Positions 55,306 to 64,000 of a stretch of 64,000 nucleotides of DNA are shown one piece after another (positions within the stretch are counted from its first letter, which is position 1; each line of letters begins with the position of its first letter). The stretch is from NCBI GenBank assembly GCA_038146705.1, contig JAYQSB010000004.1:1-64000 (forward strand), written 5' to 3'. This DNA is from Poseidonia sp038146705. GTDB lineage: Archaea > Thermoplasmatota > Poseidoniia > Poseidoniales > Poseidoniaceae. Both the position numbers and the translations under genes were made by a program. The notes beneath the pieces were generated by a model, which saw only the letters and a program-made list of their open reading frames with translations, was not told the origin of the DNA and searched no databases.

Positions 55306-56112
55306 ATGCCTCATGAGTATTCATGGGAAGATGTGGTTCGAACCACATCAAATGGTTCCAAAGTTGTCTTTCACCCCACGCTGCCTACGATTGTTTATCC
55401 CCAAAAACGACGGCCTAGAATCGAGTGGGATGGCCTTGCGTTAATGGAAATCGAAGATATCATTTCCGTTTGGGAGGAAGAAGAACAAGACGAACGAGCC
55501 TCGAAGGGTGTGAATGCTGAAATGGCGAGGGTCCAAGGCGGGATCTTTGGTTTGATGATTTCTGGATTTACCCTTCTCCCAGACCTTCAGTCAGGTGTGT
55601 TTCCAGACCCCGAGCCCCGTCGATTTTGTCGAAATGCACAACGACACGACCGACCAATCTATTTTATCGAGCCATCCTATCATGATGAAGACTGGATTGA
55701 TTACATGGAAAAATCAGCAAAAACGATGTCGCACTGGAGAAAATTGCTTGGCATGGTTGCACCTGGTCGTAGGTTTCGTAAGCGACTAAAATATCATTTA
55801 TCCCGCGTCCCTATTCCGCCATCAGACCTCACAGATGAATATGCCACTGCATATGCACTTTCTTCAGCATGGTGGGATTGCAAAGAATGGCTTCTCGGGC
55901 CAACGCTTTCAGAGCGAAGAAATCACCGAATGGCTGCTAGAATCCACGGGGCTGTTGTTGATTTAGCAAAATACCATGAACGTGACGATGTCACGCTCAT
56001 CGTTCCAATATTAGCACCGTGGTTGAACCAAATTGTCAATGCATTTGATTCTTCGAATCCAGAGGAGATTTCATCAAGTCGAACAGGTGGGCATGATTCG
56101 GAGGAGGAGTGA
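55306..56112 (+). CDS. hypothetical protein, possibly TraB-like
   Basis: The 268-residue product has no signal peptide and one moderately hydrophobic stretch (GGIFGLMISGFTLLP, near residue 80). A Trp- and charge-rich helical region follows. Near the end, ERRNHRMAARI and then VTLIVPILAPWLNQI loosely recall the C-terminal part of TraB/PrgY proteins, whose DERD-x-x-M helix is followed by a strand. The usual TraB N-terminal GxxH motif is not evident, so this is weak. It begins 13 bases after the giant protein stop and is followed one base later by the TBP-like gene. The function is unknown. Confidence 0.55.
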   Translation: MPHEYSWEDVVRTTSNGSKVVFHPTLPTIVYPQKRRPRIEWDGLALMEIEDIISVWEEEEQDERASKGVNAEMARVQGGIFGLMISGFTLLPDLQSGVFPDPEPRRFCRNAQRHDRPIYFIEPSYHDEDWIDYMEKSAKTMSHWRKLLGMVAPGRRFRKRLKYHLSRVPIPPSDLTDEYATAYALSSAWWDCKEWLLGPTLSERRNHRMAARIHGAVVDLAKYHERDDVTLIVPILAPWLNQIVNAFDSSNPEEISSSRTGGHDSEEE

Positions 56113-56113
56113 C

Positions 56114-56668
56114 ATGTCGAGGGATGTTGGCAAAGTCGTTGTAGAAAATCAACTCGTTCGTTTCATTCCAAAGACACCAGTTTCACAAGATGATGTCATC
56201 GAGATTCTGAACGGTCAACAAAATGGTGATGTTGTCATCAAAATTATTGATTCACCCCGTGCGACCATCGTGGTTGACAAAGAAGGGCGAATTACTGTTC
56301 ATGGCACCTACAAAACAGAGGTTGCAAGAAGTGTAGCACGCCAATTTCTTCTTCGTTTGGGCATGGATGATAAGGGTCTACAAACAGAAAATGGACCCAT
56401 ACAAGCAAGTTACACCTTTGATTGTGGTTTTCATGTTGCTGAAATGAATACCACCATTGGCCAATCAACATTAGCATTCGATAGCCGACTTGGCGGATGT
56501 AAAATCGATGACAAGCGACACAATATGTCGATGCTTTTGTTTGCGAATGGCGCTTGTGTCATCACATCAGCTCGTCATCATTCCATGGTTGACATTGCAG
56601 TTCGATATTGGCGGACAACTTTGGAAGAACATGGATTTGTGTATATTGCACCTGATGATCACTCATGA
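56114..56668 (+). CDS. divergent TATA-binding-protein-like protein
   Basis: The 184-residue protein has the length and two-repeat layout of archaeal TBP. In the first half, the strand-strand-helix run SPRATIVVDKEGRITVHG then ARSVARQFLLRLG matches the TBP repeat (EPKTTALIF...GKMVCTGA...). The second half repeats the pattern with STLAFDSRLGGCKI and FANGACVITSA. The DNA-contacting Phe pairs of true TBP are not clearly kept, and the N-terminal strand starts GKVVVENQLVRF. It may be a TBP paralogue with altered DNA binding. The ATG follows a GGAGGAG site one base after the previous stop, and its own stop overlaps the next start (ATGA). Confidence 0.6.
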   Translation: MSRDVGKVVVENQLVRFIPKTPVSQDDVIEILNGQQNGDVVIKIIDSPRATIVVDKEGRITVHGTYKTEVARSVARQFLLRLGMDDKGLQTENGPIQASYTFDCGFHVAEMNTTIGQSTLAFDSRLGGCKIDDKRHNMSMLLFANGACVITSARHHSMVDIAVRYWRTTLEEHGFVYIAPDDHS

Positions 56669-57540
56669 CATACGACGGCCCTATCCTTGACAATCATTTC
56701 CATTTGAATCGAAATGGATTGTGCCTCAATGCAGCAAAGGAATTCCAAAAAGCTGGAGGCACACATTTGGTTTTAGTTCATTGCCCTGATTTTTCAGCCC
56801 CTCCAACGACACGCCAAGGTCACCAAGACACATATTTGGACACCATCAACATGGCCCAAGATGTTCGAGACGCAACCGACCTGCATGTCCGTGTTGTTCT
56901 CGGACCTCATCCAGCGGCTTTTGCTCATCAATTTGTGAAATGGGTTGAGCAGGATGGCGAACAAGGAAAGGAACGAGCTATTGAGAATTACCGCCATTCG
57001 ATTGATGCTGCACTTCATTTTGTCAGCGAAGGACAAGCCCATGCCATCGGTGAGGTTGGAAGGCCACACTGGAAGGTAAGCGATGAGATTTGGGACCTTT
57101 CGAATATGTTGCTGGAAGAGACATTTCATCTTGCAGCACAGCATAGCATTCCACTTCAACTACATGTTGAAGGTGATTCAGACGAAACATATCCAGAATT
57201 ATCCGCAATGGCACAAAGGCAAGGCATGCCCTTGAAGTCTCTCATCCGGCATTATTCGCCCCCAAATGTTTCCAAAACATACACGCATGGCCTCACTCCT
57301 AGTGTTTTGATTGGTAAAGGTGCACTGGATGAACTCGTTGAAACATGTCGAGAAAGCACACATGGCTTCATGCTTGAAACCGATTACATGGACGATCTCC
57401 GTCGACCAGGCGCGGTTTTGGGCCCAAAGACAGTCCCAAAGAGAACAAAACAACTCATTGAACGGGGGCTTGAAGAAGAAATATTGTGGCGTACTCATCA
57501 CGATTTACCAAATGAATTGTATGGCGAAGAAGATAGTTGA
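56665..57540 (+). CDS. TatD-related metal-dependent hydrolase
   Basis: The 291-residue protein starts DGPILDNHFHLNRNG, where the HxH pair is the metal site of the amidohydrolase / TatD barrel. HAIGEVGRPHW near residue 130 supplies the Glu, LQLHVEG near residue 170 a further His, and LETDYMDD near residue 250 the catalytic Asp. It matches the archaeal TatD-related group of predicted TIM-barrel hydrolases rather than classical TatD DNases. The ATG overlaps the TBP-like stop, so the three genes from 55306 form one unit. The substrate is unknown. Confidence 0.8.
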   Translation: MTYDGPILDNHFHLNRNGLCLNAAKEFQKAGGTHLVLVHCPDFSAPPTTRQGHQDTYLDTINMAQDVRDATDLHVRVVLGPHPAAFAHQFVKWVEQDGEQGKERAIENYRHSIDAALHFVSEGQAHAIGEVGRPHWKVSDEIWDLSNMLLEETFHLAAQHSIPLQLHVEGDSDETYPELSAMAQRQGMPLKSLIRHYSPPNVSKTYTHGLTPSVLIGKGALDELVETCRESTHGFMLETDYMDDLRRPGAVLGPKTVPKRTKQLIERGLEEEILWRTHHDLPNELYGEEDS

Positions 57541-57579
57541 ATTTCGTCCATTTTGTTTCAAATTTCCATCACATTGATG

Positions 57580-57588
57580 AAATATAAA
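57580..57588 (+). promoter_or_regulatory. TATA-like box before the small surface protein
   Basis: AAATATAAA lies about 15 bases before the ATG at 57603. The spacing is short for a standard 25-base distance, so either the message is leaderless from near the ATG or translation starts slightly downstream. The motif itself is good. Confidence 0.4.
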
Positions 57589-57602
57589 CGAAACCAAAGG
57601 TC

Positions 57603-58694
57603 ATGGCGGGCAGGCATACAGGTTGTCGACTTGTTGCACTCCTCTTGTTTTTTGTTATGTGTATATCAAGCATGGCTTCCGCACAAGTGAACATCATTCC
57701 TGCCGTTGAAATCGATTGCAACAACAAATCACCAAAACTCAATGTTCACCCTGTAGACCATGATTCTGTGACCATCACGTGTACGGTTCGTAACACATCG
57801 GATGTCGAAGAACAAATTGACATCGAAAAAGACCTAGATGATGGCCAACCAAGCATCGATATGGCTCTGAGTGAAGACAGCTTCACATTAGCCGGCGGGG
57901 AAGAAGAATCCTTCCAGGTTGTGTTCTCATCCTCTCAAACAAGGCTATCTGCAACAATTTTGCTCGATTTCTCGTTGGTTGCAAAAATAACTCAAGTATC
58001 GCCCGGCCTCCCCTGGGATGCGGTCAATACCTCTGCAGAGGTCACTGGCAAACTCGGTGTCGAGCAGTATGGCATGGTCGAACTTGAGCGAAAAGGCGTA
58101 TCCACCATTACGCTGACGGATTCTGAGGAAACATCGTTTCAGTTTGTATTCCGAAACAATGGTAACGACAGGGACAAGATTGAGGTGACGGTCAAGAACG
58201 AGGCAGAACTCCTCGAAAAGGGATTCTCATTTCCATTAGGTACATTTGTCGCAGAGGATGTTGATGAGAATTCTCAATCACAAGAACGGGAATTGTCAAT
58301 TCGGTCACCAAAGGAAATCAAGTCCTCAGAAACAATTAGTATAGTCCTCGAGGCGAAAAGCAAAAATGATGCGAATGCCGCCACGAGTGAAATAAAAATT
58401 TCCGTAAATCTTGAAGCATCATCAAGTGGTTCAGGAATCAACGCGAATCTCGACGAGGTAAGCAAAGATGATGTCATCAAGTATGGCGGAATTGCCGGAG
58501 CAGTATTGCTCGCCTTCATCATCCTCATCTTAGCAGTGAAAAGTGTAGGTCGTAATTCAAACAACAAGGTTGTCTTTGAAGAGCCAGCACCAATTGAAGT
58601 TGATGACGAAGATGATGACTTCGATGATCTCCTCGATAGTCTGTCAGAATTTGATGAAGTCGATGACTTTGAATCCGAGTTGGATGAATTCTAA
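57603..58694 (+). CDS. secreted CARDB-like protein with C-terminal anchor
   Basis: The 363-residue protein has a signal peptide (LVALLLFFVMCISSMASAQ). Two or more beta-sandwich domains with the N-T and G-N-D patterns of CARDB/NEW3-like modules follow (for instance FVFRNNGNDRDKIEV near residue 180). A membrane helix lies at about residues 296-318, and the tail is strongly acidic and ends DFESELDEF. The shape is the same as the two giant proteins in this window but much smaller. No enzymatic motif was seen, and it may be a subunit of a surface complex. Confidence 0.78.
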   Translation: MAGRHTGCRLVALLLFFVMCISSMASAQVNIIPAVEIDCNNKSPKLNVHPVDHDSVTITCTVRNTSDVEEQIDIEKDLDDGQPSIDMALSEDSFTLAGGEEESFQVVFSSSQTRLSATILLDFSLVAKITQVSPGLPWDAVNTSAEVTGKLGVEQYGMVELERKGVSTITLTDSEETSFQFVFRNNGNDRDKIEVTVKNEAELLEKGFSFPLGTFVAEDVDENSQSQERELSIRSPKEIKSSETISIVLEAKSKNDANAATSEIKISVNLEASSSGSGINANLDEVSKDDVIKYGGIAGAVLLAFIILILAVKSVGRNSNNKVVFEEPAPIEVDDEDDDFDDLLDSLSEFDEVDDFESELDEF

Positions 58695-58763
58695 TTTGGA
58701 ATTCTGTAACGCCACGCAGAATCGCATTTTTCCTCTTCTACCTATGGTAACAGTCAAAGGCTG

Positions 58764-58771
58764 ACTTATCC
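58764..58771 (+). promoter_or_regulatory. weak TATA-like box before fabI
   Basis: ACTTATCC lies about 29 bases before the fabI ATG, which would put the transcript start close to the ribosome site GAGGTG. The match to the TATA consensus is poor, but the spacing fits and no better box is seen in the 105-base spacer. Confidence 0.3.
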
Positions 58772-58799
58772 GTCGTTAAAGATAGGCTGAGGTGGCGAT

Positions 58800-59591
58800 A
58801 TGCTCGAACTTGAAGGAAAAATTGCCTTTGTTTTCGGCGTTGCAAGTGAGGATTCCATCGCATGGGCGATTTGCAAGCAATTGGCAGCAGCAGGTGCAAC
58901 GCTGTACCTAGGTTATCAAAAGCGGTTCATGAGCAGAATTTTTCAACTCAAAGACCAACTTCCAGCAATTGACGGATTTTATCCTCTCGATGTTGCCTCC
59001 GATGAGGCGACCAAGGAATTTTTTGACGCTTTTGAGAAAGACCACCCTGGAAAGAAAGCGGATATTCTCATTCATGCTATAGGGTTTGCACCAAGAACCT
59101 GTTTCGACCGACCAATTCTGTTCGTCGAAGATGCGGACATCAATACGGCGATGACCATCTCAGCAAATTCTTTGCAACGATGCCTCAAATTTGCTTTGCC
59201 CTATCTGAATCATGGTTCTTCGACAATCACGTTGACCTATGCAGCCTCAACCAGATATGTGCCGAATTACGGCATCATGTCGATGGCTAAGGCAGCGCTC
59301 GAATGCTGGACAAGGGAACTAGCCTGCCATCTCGGACCTGAAGGGCACCGAATCAATGCGATATCGAGCGGGCCTGTTCGTACAATTGCTGCAGGAGGTA
59401 TACCAGGATTTGACAAAATTCTTGACCATGTCGAGCAAAATGCACCACTTCGAAGAAATGTAACACAAGACGATGTTGCTGGGACAACGCTTTGGCTAGC
59501 AAGTCCATTGTCGAGGGGCGTAACAGGCCAATGTATCCACGTGGATGCCGGATATTCAATCACTATGGTTCCTCATAGCATTATGGAGTGA
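58800..59591 (+). CDS. fabI: enoyl-ACP reductase FabI
   Basis: The 263-residue protein is a clear FabI-type enoyl-acyl carrier protein reductase, which reduces the double bond in the last step of each chain-extension cycle with NADH or NADPH. FGVASEDSIAWAI is the family nucleotide loop. Tyr147, Tyr157 and Lys164 (YGIMSMAK) form the active site at the spacing of E. coli FabI, and GVTGQCIHVDAGYSI closes the fold. GAGGTG lies 6-11 bases before the ATG. The megasynthase gene starts 4 bases after its stop, so FabI probably serves as a separate enoyl reductase for it. FabI is unusual in archaea, whose membrane lipids are not built from fatty acids. Confidence 0.93.
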   Translation: MLELEGKIAFVFGVASEDSIAWAICKQLAAAGATLYLGYQKRFMSRIFQLKDQLPAIDGFYPLDVASDEATKEFFDAFEKDHPGKKADILIHAIGFAPRTCFDRPILFVEDADINTAMTISANSLQRCLKFALPYLNHGSSTITLTYAASTRYVPNYGIMSMAKAALECWTRELACHLGPEGHRINAISSGPVRTIAAGGIPGFDKILDHVEQNAPLRRNVTQDDVAGTTLWLASPLSRGVTGQCIHVDAGYSITMVPHSIME

Positions 59592-59595
59592 GCAC

Positions 59596-62500
59596 ATGTC
59601 AATCACAACTGCAGACGGGAAAGAGGTCGATGGCCTTGACCAAGGGCCATTCGAGCCGATTGCGGTCATTGGTGTTGCAGCCCTCATGCCAGATGCAGAC
59701 ACCATAGAGCAGTTTTGGTCGAACATTGTCGACCAAAAAGTCAGCATCATCCCAATTCCAGACGGCCGTTGGCCCGGAGCTACTGAGCATTTTTGGAAAG
59801 ACGGTGGCCCAGGGCAGCATACTGAAGGCTTCACATATGCAAAAATTGGTGCATTTGTTCAAAATTATGAATTCGATTGGCGACGCTGGAGGCAACCACC
59901 AGGGACCTTGCCCCAAATCGACCCCTGCCAATTGTGGGCAGTAACCGTTTCCGCAGATGCATTGGAACACGCTGGATATAATGGCGAATCAAAAGATATC
60001 GACCGGTCAAGAACTGGTGTCGTCTTTGCAAATGCCCTCGGAGGTGAGAATCGTAATCTATCCAACATCCGTGTATGGTCAAACCATACCAAAGAAGTCG
60101 CAATGGCTCATGGTCTTCCGAGCGAAGCAGGCGATGCTTTCCAAGATGAGATCAATGAGCATACACCAAGAGTTGATGAAGACACAATGCCCGGTGAATT
60201 AGCCAATGTGGTGTCCGGGCGTGTGGCGAATCTCCTCGATCTTCAAGGGCCAAATCATGCAATGGATGCGGCTTGCGCATCATCAATGGCCGCAATATTG
60301 GACGCGTGCAGACTCCTTCAAATGCGACAGGTCGATACAATGCTCGCTGGAGCGGCTGATCGAACAATGGACCCTGCAACATATGCAAAATTCTCAGCAA
60401 TCGGAGCATTGTCACCATCCCATTCAACGCCATTTGATGCTAAGGCCAATGGCTTTGTGATGGGCGAGGGCGCTGGCGTTCTTTTGCTCAAGAGGCTCAA
60501 GGATGCTATCGATGATGGCGATGAGATTTATTCAGTCATCCGTGGTATTGGAGGTTCTTCGGATGGAAGAGGAAAAGGCATTACTGCTCCAAGCCAACGA
60601 GGTCAAGTTCAAGCGATTGCTCGAGCATATGAACAGGCAGGCTACCCAGCCTCAAGTGTGGAACTTGTTGAAGCCCATGGAACATCAACCAAAGTTGGAG
60701 ATGCCACTGAACTCTCGACCCTTTCACAATTATGGGCAGGTGTTGGAGGGCAACAACGCGTTGCAGTCGGCTCAATCAAATCTCAAATTGGCCATCTCAA
60801 AGCAGCAGCAGGTATTGCTGGTGTCATGAAGACGGTCATGGCCCTTCACACCAAAACCATACCTCCGAGTGCAGGTTTTGTTGAGCCAAATCCTACAGTT
60901 GATTGGTCAAATATTCCGTTTTATGTTCCAACAGAGCCAAAGCCTTGGGCTCGTCCACAAAGCCATCCTCAACGTGCTGGGGTGTCTGCTTTCGGTTTTG
61001 GTGGAACAAATTTCCACATCGCACTTGAAGCCTACGAACCAGACTATCATCGGCAAATGGCCCTGCAATGGAATGACCGATGGCTTGCTTATTCGGGTCA
61101 GGTGAGCACAAGCAGCCCAAATGCCGCTTCAATTCTAGCAAGCGGTTTGACACCAACGATGTCTCACGAAGAAATGAAAGCAATCGAGGGAGGTGTGCTT
61201 CTCCTTTCTGCAACCTCGATTGGAGAGATGAAATCACGCCTGTCGTCAATAACAGCACCTGCCAAAAATTTTGACAACGACCCGATGGGTGTACGTTTGA
61301 GTAAACAACTTCAAGATTGGAGTTCAGATTTTGAATCGAAAGCCGCAGTTCGATTGGCGTTGGTTGCAACCACATGGAAAGAATTTGAAAAACGCCAACA
61401 ACTTGCAACATCTTCAATCGAAGAGAAAGAAAAATGGGGCTTTTTGCAGGCTCAAGGCGTCCTCATCACCGACGACTCACCAATGCCAACAGAAGCAAAA
61501 GTAGCACACCTTTACCCCGGTCAGGGCAGTCAATATGTGGGGATGACTTATGACCTCTCACGCCGGTTTGCAAGTGCCTCAAGGGTGTGGTCAAAAGCAG
61601 ATGTCACCATGGTCGATGTCTTAGGAGGTGAAACACTCTCAGGTTTTGTCCTTCGGGAAAATTTAACCAAAGAGGAAAGCAAAGAAGCCGAAGATAAACT
61701 GAAGCAGACTGAATATACTCAACCAGCCATGCTCACCGCAGATCTTGCAATTGAACAGGTGTTCAATGCTTTTGGTCACCGGCCAAATATGGTGGCAGGT
61801 CATTCGCTTGGAGAATATGCAGCATTGATGGCTTCGGGCATTCTCGACATGGACGGTGCTTTGCGTGCATCAGCAGCACGTGGAACGGAGATGGGCTCGG
61901 TTGAAATTGATGATAGAGGCCTAATGGCCAGCATTACTGCACCATTTGAAGAAATTGAAACCATCCTTGAGCAAATCGATGGTTATGTAATATCAGCCAA
62001 CAAAAATTCGCCAAAAATGACGGTGATCGCAGGAGAGACCTCGGCAGTAAAAGAAGCCATTTCTCAATTTGAACAAGCAGGGTATCAAGCAGTTACACTC
62101 GCAACATCCCATGCGTTCCATTCAAGAATTGTCGCACCAGCAAATGAGCCACTTCGTAGATTTTTGGAAACATTGGAAATACGTTATCCTTCAATCCCTA
62201 TTACCGCAAATGTCGATGGCGAATTTTATCCAGATTCAGGCTCAGATTCGAAACAAGATATTCTTTCAAAATTAGCTCCACAGATGGCATCATCAGTTGA
62301 ATGGACCAAACAAATTGAAACGATGTATGCTCATGGTGCTCGTATCTTTATTGAAGTCGGTCCAAAGAGAGCACTCACCGTCTTTGCGAGCCAAATTCTC
62401 GAACAAAAACCGCACCTTGCCATCATGTCAAATCACCCGAAACAAGGGGGCATTCAATCCTTCTTCACCGCTCTTGGGGCCCTGGCACTCGCCGGCCGAC

Positions 62501-64000
62501 AGCCAGACTGGCCGTCGTTTGACAGCGATGCATATGCGGAGGCATTTTCAGCAGGCCCATTAGAAGCCTATGAGCAAAGGAACGAGGTCCAAAAAGAGTC
62601 CTCAGTGCAAGCAATCACCCCACCTCAAGTCACCCAAGTGCTAGTGGAATCCACAGACGCCATTGACCACGAACTGGTGAAAACGAGATATGTTTGTGAC
62701 GTGATTGGGAAACATTCCCCATATCCATCATCGTTTTGTCATGGAGCAGTGAATTTGGTTGAAGGATTGAAAATTTCATCGCAATCGATCACCTCAATCA
62801 TCGAACAACTTCGACGTGAAGCAACAATAGACGCTGAATATGATGTACATGGTGTCAAAACTGCTGGCGACCTTCATCGATGGGTGTTGTCACCTCCTTC
62901 ATCATACTCTATTTCAAAACCAACGACAACCATTTCCTCAAAACACGTGAACACACAACCAACGACAACCGCACGTCATGCAGACCCGTATGTCGTTACG
63001 GGCATTTCTCTTGGTTTACCCGGCATGGACAAGGTCTTTTCCGATGAGGCTTTTGAGCACTTGGTCGAAGGAAAAACCTGTATTTCAGAGGTGAGTGATG
63101 AGTACAAACAGCGTCTTCTTGACAAAAATATTGTTCGCTTGATCAAAGGTCGAGACGGCTCAGTGAACATGAGTCAGGCCGAGGTCTTCGGAGACATACC
63201 TCAATTAGCTGGTATGAAAGGTGCTTTTGACTTAGCAGAAGAATTTGGAATCGACCCAAAGAGCATTCTCGCATGGGACATCACAACACAACTCGCACTT
63301 GGTGCCGGTCTCCTCGCACTACGTGATGCCGGTATTCCACTCACACCTGTTGAACAGGTCGGTAAAGGAGGTCTACGACTAATTACTGGCTGGGAAGTTC
63401 CACAATTGTATCGAGAACGAACAGGAATAGTGTTTGCTTCGTGTTTCCCCGGATTGCAAATGGCGATGAAGCATGCGAAGACCAACGGAGATGATGGCGA
63501 AGGACGATTTGACAGAAGATATCTCTTCCAAGTTCTCAATATGGGGCACTCTCAATTTGCACAGTTCACCGGTATTCGTGGACCAAATACAACGCTCAAT
63601 CTTGCTTGTGCCTCAGCAACTGCGGCGTTTACAGTAGCAGAAGATTGGCTCCACTCAAACAGGGTTGACCGCGTGGTCATCGTCAGTTCCGACGATGTCA
63701 CCGGCGATGATTTGTGGGAATGGATTGGCAGTGGATTCGCAGCCTCGGGTGCGGCGGCGACGCACAATGTCGTTGAAGAAACCGCATTACCTTTCGATAA
63801 AAGGAGAAATGGTCTCATTCTAGGCATGGGTGCTGCAGCATTCGTTGTTGAACGAAAATCAGAAGCAGAAGTACGAGGGGTTCAACCAATCGCAGAGGTG
63901 CTCGGAGCACAAATTTCAAACTCTGCATACCATGGTACACGATTGGATGTTGAGCATGTGGCACAAACTGTTGACAATTTCATGTCGAGGATGGAAGCAG
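59596..64000 (+). CDS. KS-AT-(ACP-like)-KS polyketide/fatty-acid megasynthase (3' partial)
   Basis: At least 1468 codons are open and the gene continues beyond the window. The first ketosynthase (about 20-460) has the full triad: Cys227 in DAACASS, His361 in VEAHGTST and His400 in IGHLKAA. The acyltransferase (about 630-960) shows GQGSQ, Ser737 in GHSLGEY and His839 in SHAFHS, a form linked to malonyl units. A stretch at about 1030-1090 resembles a degenerate acyl carrier domain. A second ketosynthase starts near 1134 with Cys1338 in NLACASA. GGAG precedes the ATG and fabI lies 4 bases upstream. The order recalls PUFA-synthase and type I FAS proteins. The product is unknown; no ketoreductase or dehydratase lies within the window. 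Confidence 0.92.
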   Translation, partial: MSITTADGKEVDGLDQGPFEPIAVIGVAALMPDADTIEQFWSNIVDQKVSIIPIPDGRWPGATEHFWKDGGPGQHTEGFTYAKIGAFVQNYEFDWRRWRQPPGTLPQIDPCQLWAVTVSADALEHAGYNGESKDIDRSRTGVVFANALGGENRNLSNIRVWSNHTKEVAMAHGLPSEAGDAFQDEINEHTPRVDEDTMPGELANVVSGRVANLLDLQGPNHAMDAACASSMAAILDACRLLQMRQVDTMLAGAADRTMDPATYAKFSAIGALSPSHSTPFDAKANGFVMGEGAGVLLLKRLKDAIDDGDEIYSVIRGIGGSSDGRGKGITAPSQRGQVQAIARAYEQAGYPASSVELVEAHGTSTKVGDATELSTLSQLWAGVGGQQRVAVGSIKSQIGHLKAAAGIAGVMKTVMALHTKTIPPSAGFVEPNPTVDWSNIPFYVPTEPKPWARPQSHPQRAGVSAFGFGGTNFHIALEAYEPDYHRQMALQWNDRWLAYSGQVSTSSPNAASILASGLTPTMSHEEMKAIEGGVLLLSATSIGEMKSRLSSITAPAKNFDNDPMGVRLSKQLQDWSSDFESKAAVRLALVATTWKEFEKRQQLATSSIEEKEKWGFLQAQGVLITDDSPMPTEAKVAHLYPGQGSQYVGMTYDLSRRFASASRVWSKADVTMVDVLGGETLSGFVLRENLTKEESKEAEDKLKQTEYTQPAMLTADLAIEQVFNAFGHRPNMVAGHSLGEYAALMASGILDMDGALRASAARGTEMGSVEIDDRGLMASITAPFEEIETILEQIDGYVISANKNSPKMTVIAGETSAVKEAISQFEQAGYQAVTLATSHAFHSRIVAPANEPLRRFLETLEIRYPSIPITANVDGEFYPDSGSDSKQDILSKLAPQMASSVEWTKQIETMYAHGARIFIEVGPKRALTVFASQILEQKPHLAIMSNHPKQGGIQSFFTALGALALAGRQPDWPSFDSDAYAEAFSAGPLEAYEQRNEVQKESSVQAITPPQVTQVLVESTDAIDHELVKTRYVCDVIGKHSPYPSSFCHGAVNLVEGLKISSQSITSIIEQLRREATIDAEYDVHGVKTAGDLHRWVLSPPSSYSISKPTTTISSKHVNTQPTTTARHADPYVVTGISLGLPGMDKVFSDEAFEHLVEGKTCISEVSDEYKQRLLDKNIVRLIKGRDGSVNMSQAEVFGDIPQLAGMKGAFDLAEEFGIDPKSILAWDITTQLALGAGLLALRDAGIPLTPVEQVGKGGLRLITGWEVPQLYRERTGIVFASCFPGLQMAMKHAKTNGDDGEGRFDRRYLFQVLNMGHSQFAQFTGIRGPNTTLNLACASATAAFTVAEDWLHSNRVDRVVIVSSDDVTGDDLWEWIGSGFAASGAAATHNVVEETALPFDKRRNGLILGMGAAAFVVERKSEAEVRGVQPIAEVLGAQISNSAYHGTRLDVEHVAQTVDNFMSRMEA

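Noticed and set aside
1..64000. tRNA, rRNA, insertion sequence or prophage genes
   Set aside because: No cloverleaf, rRNA core sequence, transposase, integrase or phage protein was recognised on either strand.

Overview
The window looks like a piece of the chromosome of a planktonic marine archaeon, most likely Marine Group II (Candidatus Poseidoniales / Poseidoniia). Archaeal markers are a CDC48/VAT ATPase, a group II chaperonin, a PyrB-PyrI pair with a zinc regulatory chain, a TBP-like protein, roadblock/LC7 proteins and TATA-box promoters. Genes of bacterial flavour are mixed in: DnaK, FabI, a ThrRS with a bacterial-type editing domain, and a multidomain ketosynthase-acyltransferase. Very long secreted or membrane-anchored proteins and peptidases are also typical of this group. 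The taxonomic call is inference from gene content; no rRNA or tRNA gene was found.

Layout. 1-2.7 kb: a surface M14 carboxypeptidase (5' end cut off) and an M17 aminopeptidase. 3.0-7.3 kb: a folding cluster of a small Hsp20-like protein, DnaK and a divergent thermosome subunit. 7.3-10.1 kb: L-threonine dehydrogenase, divergent from CTP synthase. 10.2-12.9 kb: a 902-residue nitric oxide synthase with two EF-hand loops and a BFD-type [2Fe-2S] motif in front of the haem domain. 13.0-16.7 kb: an ATP-NAD kinase-like protein, a small acidic protein and ThrRS. 16.7-21.0 kb: two convergent membrane proteins with helical or coiled cytosolic parts. 21.1-23.5 kb: pyrB-pyrI and a tRNA-thiolation PP-loop enzyme. 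23.8-27.6 kb: a roadblock protein, a 1054-residue coiled-coil protein and a small membrane protein. 27.6-34.3 kb (minus strand): CDC48, PRC-barrel, DUF4350-like, DUF58 and a polytopic membrane protein. 34.4-39.6 kb: aldehyde dehydrogenase and succinate dehydrogenase (membrane anchor-A-B). 39.7-46.2 kb: a 1395-residue Gly-rich secreted protein, biotin carboxylase and a PfkB kinase. 46.2-49.2 kb (minus strand): acyl-CoA thioesterase, an EF-Tu-like protein without a working G domain, and a membrane protein. 49.4-58.7 kb: a 1965-residue secreted protein, a three-gene run (hypothetical, TBP-like, TatD-like) and another surface protein. 58.8 kb to the end: FabI followed by a KS-AT-(ACP-like)-KS megasynthase that runs off the window.

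Two systems stand out. One is the nitric oxide synthase, which has a Ca2+-binding pair and an iron-sulphur domain fused to a catalytic domain that keeps the cysteine, tryptophan and glutamate signatures of the family. The other is the FabI-megasynthase pair, which implies fatty-acid or polyketide chain synthesis in an archaeon. The gene packing is very tight: several convergent pairs overlap at their stop codons and most downstream genes start within 1-10 bases of the previous stop.
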